NCBI GenBank assembly: GCA_029255685.2
Contig: CM055312.2
Coordinates: 19,554,649-19,618,648, forward strand
Length of the DNA: 64,000 nt
Direction: 5' to 3'
Origin: Silene conica
Taxonomy: Eukaryota > Streptophyta > Magnoliopsida > Caryophyllales > Caryophyllaceae
Below the pieces are notes generated by a model, which was given only the letters and a program-made list of their open reading frames with translations, did not search any database and was not told where the DNA came from. Positions 61,645-64,000 of this stretch are shown piece by piece (the stretch's first letter is position 1; every line of letters starts with the position of its first letter). A program made the position numbers and the translations under genes.

Positions 61645-64000
61645 ATTGGAGGAGGAACTGTTCCATGTACCGTGAGGACATAAAAACAGGCCGCGTCACT
61701 GTTGTTGGTATGCCATCTTATATTCATATGATTGAGATTAACCATGCAAGTTTCGGAACTTGGGTACTTGATACTGGTTGTGGTTCTCATCTGTGTAATC
61801 ATTTCAGGGCCTAAAAAACATCACACCTCTCGCAAAGGGTGATGTGGACCTGCGAGTCGAGAATGGAGCAAAAGTTGCTGCAACCTCGATGGGAACATAT
61901 ATAATCCAACTACCGAGTGGATTTGAGTTATATCTGTATAACTGTTACTATGTACCCAGTTTATCTAAGAACATTATTTCTGTTTCTGTACTCGATAACG
62001 GCTTTTCTTTCTCAATAAAATACAATAGCTGTATTTTCTCTTTGAATGGAATGATTTATGGCAAAGTAGTTTCCATGTATGGCATGTATATATTAGATCA
62101 AACCACAGACGTATTACATGTGAATAATAAGAAAGTAAAAGTTGGTGACAAAGATCAAACTTATTTATGGCACTGTCGTATGGGACAGATAAATGAAAAA
62201 CGTGTAAAGAAGCTCATTGAGAATGGGACTATCTCCCCATTTGATTACGAATCATTTGGCACGTGTGAATCATGTCTTATCGGCAACATTACTCGAATTT
62301 CCTTCAAAGGTGTTGGAATGCGTGCTGCTGACCTATTAGGACTCATACATACAGATGTATGTGGACCTATGTCAATCAACGCAATAGACGGCTATAGATA
62401 TCTTATCACTTTCACGGACGATTTGAGTAGATACGGATATGTCTACTTAATGAAGCATAAAAGTGAGTCCTTTGAAAAGTTCAAGGAATTCCAGAATAAG
62501 TTTGAGAACCAACTAGAAAGAAAGATTAAAGGACTTCGATCAAATCGTGGTGGCGAATATCTTTCAAATGAGTTTGATCAACACCTTAAAAACTACGGTA
62601 TAGTATTACAGTTAACTCCACCTGGAACACCGCAATAAAATGGTGTGTCCGAACGGAGAAATCGAACGTTACTTGACATGGTTCGATCCATGATGAGTCA
62701 CACGGTAGTACCTGATCCATTATGGGGTTTTGCTCTTTTGTCTGCTGCTCTTATACTTAACCGAAGTCTGTCTAAAGCTGTAGACAAGACTCCATATGAG
62801 ATATGGAAGGGAACGATCCCTAACGTGTCCTTTATTCGGGTTTGTGGCTCTGAGGCTTATGTCAAGTGGAGACGCGAGGATAAGCTCGGCCCGCGATCGG
62901 TCAAGACATACTTTATTGGTTATCCAAAAGGAATGTTTGGTCATTACTTCTATTTGCCTACCGAACACCGAGTTTTTGTTGCGGCTAGTGCGAAGTTCTT
63001 AGAGAAAGAGTTTCTCGAGAACAAGCCAAGTAATAGAACATTCGATCTGTCGGAGATTCAAGAACCAGCAACCAATGGAATAAAATGTTCCTTCAACTTC
63101 TGCTGCGGTTAATATTCCTGGGGAACCTAGGAGGTCGGGTAGATTCTCCATTCCTCCTGACAGAAACATTGGTATGGTCGAGGAGAATGTTAGAGATGAC
63201 GTTTTTCTCCTAGAGAGTAACGAACCTGTTACCTATAAAGGTTTCATGACTTGTTCCGACTCTAATCTATGTCTTGAAGCCATGCAATCCGAGATGGACT
63301 CCATGTATGAGAATAATGTATGGGATCTGGTTGACTTACCTGATAAGGTGCGACCTCTTCAGTGCAAATGGCTTTATAAGATAAAGCATTCTGTAGAAGG
63401 ATAACCTGACACCTATAAGGCACGACTAGTGGTAAAAGGTTTCACTCAAGTGCAAGGGTTGCAATATGATGAAATTTTTGCACCCATAGTTATGTTGCGT
63501 ACCATTCGGATAATCTTAGCAATTGTCGCCTATCATGACTATGAAATTTGGCAAATGGATGTGAAAACCGCCTTCTTAAACGGTTATTTGGAGGAGGACT
63601 TGTACATGGTACTTCCCGAAGGTTTCATTGATCCTAAAACTGCTAAGAAAGTGTGCAAGCTTAAGCGTTCCATTTATGGACTTAAGCAAGCTTCTCAGAG
63701 TTGGAATAATCGTTTCGACCAGGTGATAAAAGAGAATGGTTTCACTCGATCGGTCGAGGAACCATGCTTGTATATCAAGTCAAGTGGGAGTAAGATTGTC
63801 TTCTTGGTATTATATGTCGATGACATACTCTTGATTGGGAATGACATTCCTCTCTTATCTTCGGTAAAAGTATGGTTAAAGAACCATTTCCAGATGAAAG
63901 ATCTGGGTGAGGCACAATGCATATTTTGGACCCGTATCTATAGAGATAGATCACGACGGATGTTATCACTGAGTCGGGAGTCTTATATAGATAAGATTCT
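61645..64000 (+). pseudogene. Copia polyprotein, truncated at the gag zinc knuckle, running off the window
   Basis: It begins abruptly at WRRNCSMYREDIKTG, the second half of a CCHC knuckle, at the edge of the CACTA-like element. Protease: WVLDTGCGSHLCNH. Integrase: zinc region LWHCRMGQIN...CESCLIGN (His to Gln), catalytic DDE residues in HTDVCGPM, TFTDDLSRYGYVY and NRGGEYLSNEF. RT: TYKARLVVKGFTQVQG, WQMDVKTAFLNGYLEEDLYM and LYVDDILLIGND. Defects are frameshifts near 61808 and 63090 and stops at 62636 and 63402. It is therefore dead. It is similar in style to the gag-only Copia element at 12871-22435, and an intact relative could serve as that element's helper. Confidence 0.88.

Overview
The window is nuclear DNA of a flowering plant with a large, repeat-rich genome. 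The evidence is plant-type transposon families throughout, introns with canonical GT/AG borders, long (TA)n tracts, and a short CCCTAAA telomere-like run. I would guess a eudicot, but I cannot name the species. I see no clear ordinary host gene. Nearly every base belongs to a transposable element, and most boundaries can be fixed exactly from target-site duplications (TSDs).

Layout. (1) 1-10.5 kb is a Mutator-like element. It holds the 3' part of a FAR1-type transposase (+) that converges on a 10-exon ULP1-protease-like gene (-). All long introns and spacers are filled with a near-palindromic 21-bp minisatellite. (2) 10.6-26.2 kb is a TIR-like element (A) lying between two (TA)n tracts. Its 98-bp satellite was invaded by an LTR element now reduced to a solo LTR (12573-24568, TSD CCAAG). 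That solo LTR was in turn split by a gag-only Copia element (12871-22435, minus strand, TSD CTCCC). (3) 26.4-58.8 kb is a second ULP1-like gene of the CACTA-associated kind. It is split in an intron by a five-level nest. Gypsy element B (27250-58046, TSD GTCTC) contains coding-less element C (29322-48693, TSD GATGT). C contains chromodomain Gypsy element D (35635-46703, TSD TTTAG). D carries a TRIM in its 5' LTR (TSD GACAT) and a (TA)n-flanked DNA element E in its 3' LTR. B's pol also carries a solo LTR, F (TSD GATTC). (4) 58.9-61.6 kb holds (TA)n tracts, elements G and H (relatives of E), another (TA)n-flanked end, and a small CACTA-like element. (5) 61.6-64 kb is a degenerate Copia pol running off the window.

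The elements form functional groups. C shares its primer site, leader and pre-polypurine hairpins with coding-competent D, as expected of a parasite and its helper. The gag-only Copia presumably relied on a pol-bearing relative, and the Copia pol at the right edge is a plausible type of helper.

The most unusual signals are structural. B's LTR holds about ten tandem hairpins with an almost invariant TGAGTCGG loop and stems that differ in sequence but keep their pairing. Three LTR families share U5 hairpins with compensatory changes. Unrelated LTRs B and F share a GC-rich palindromic module. Three element families beside (TA)n share one terminal core. All counts and alignments were made by eye.
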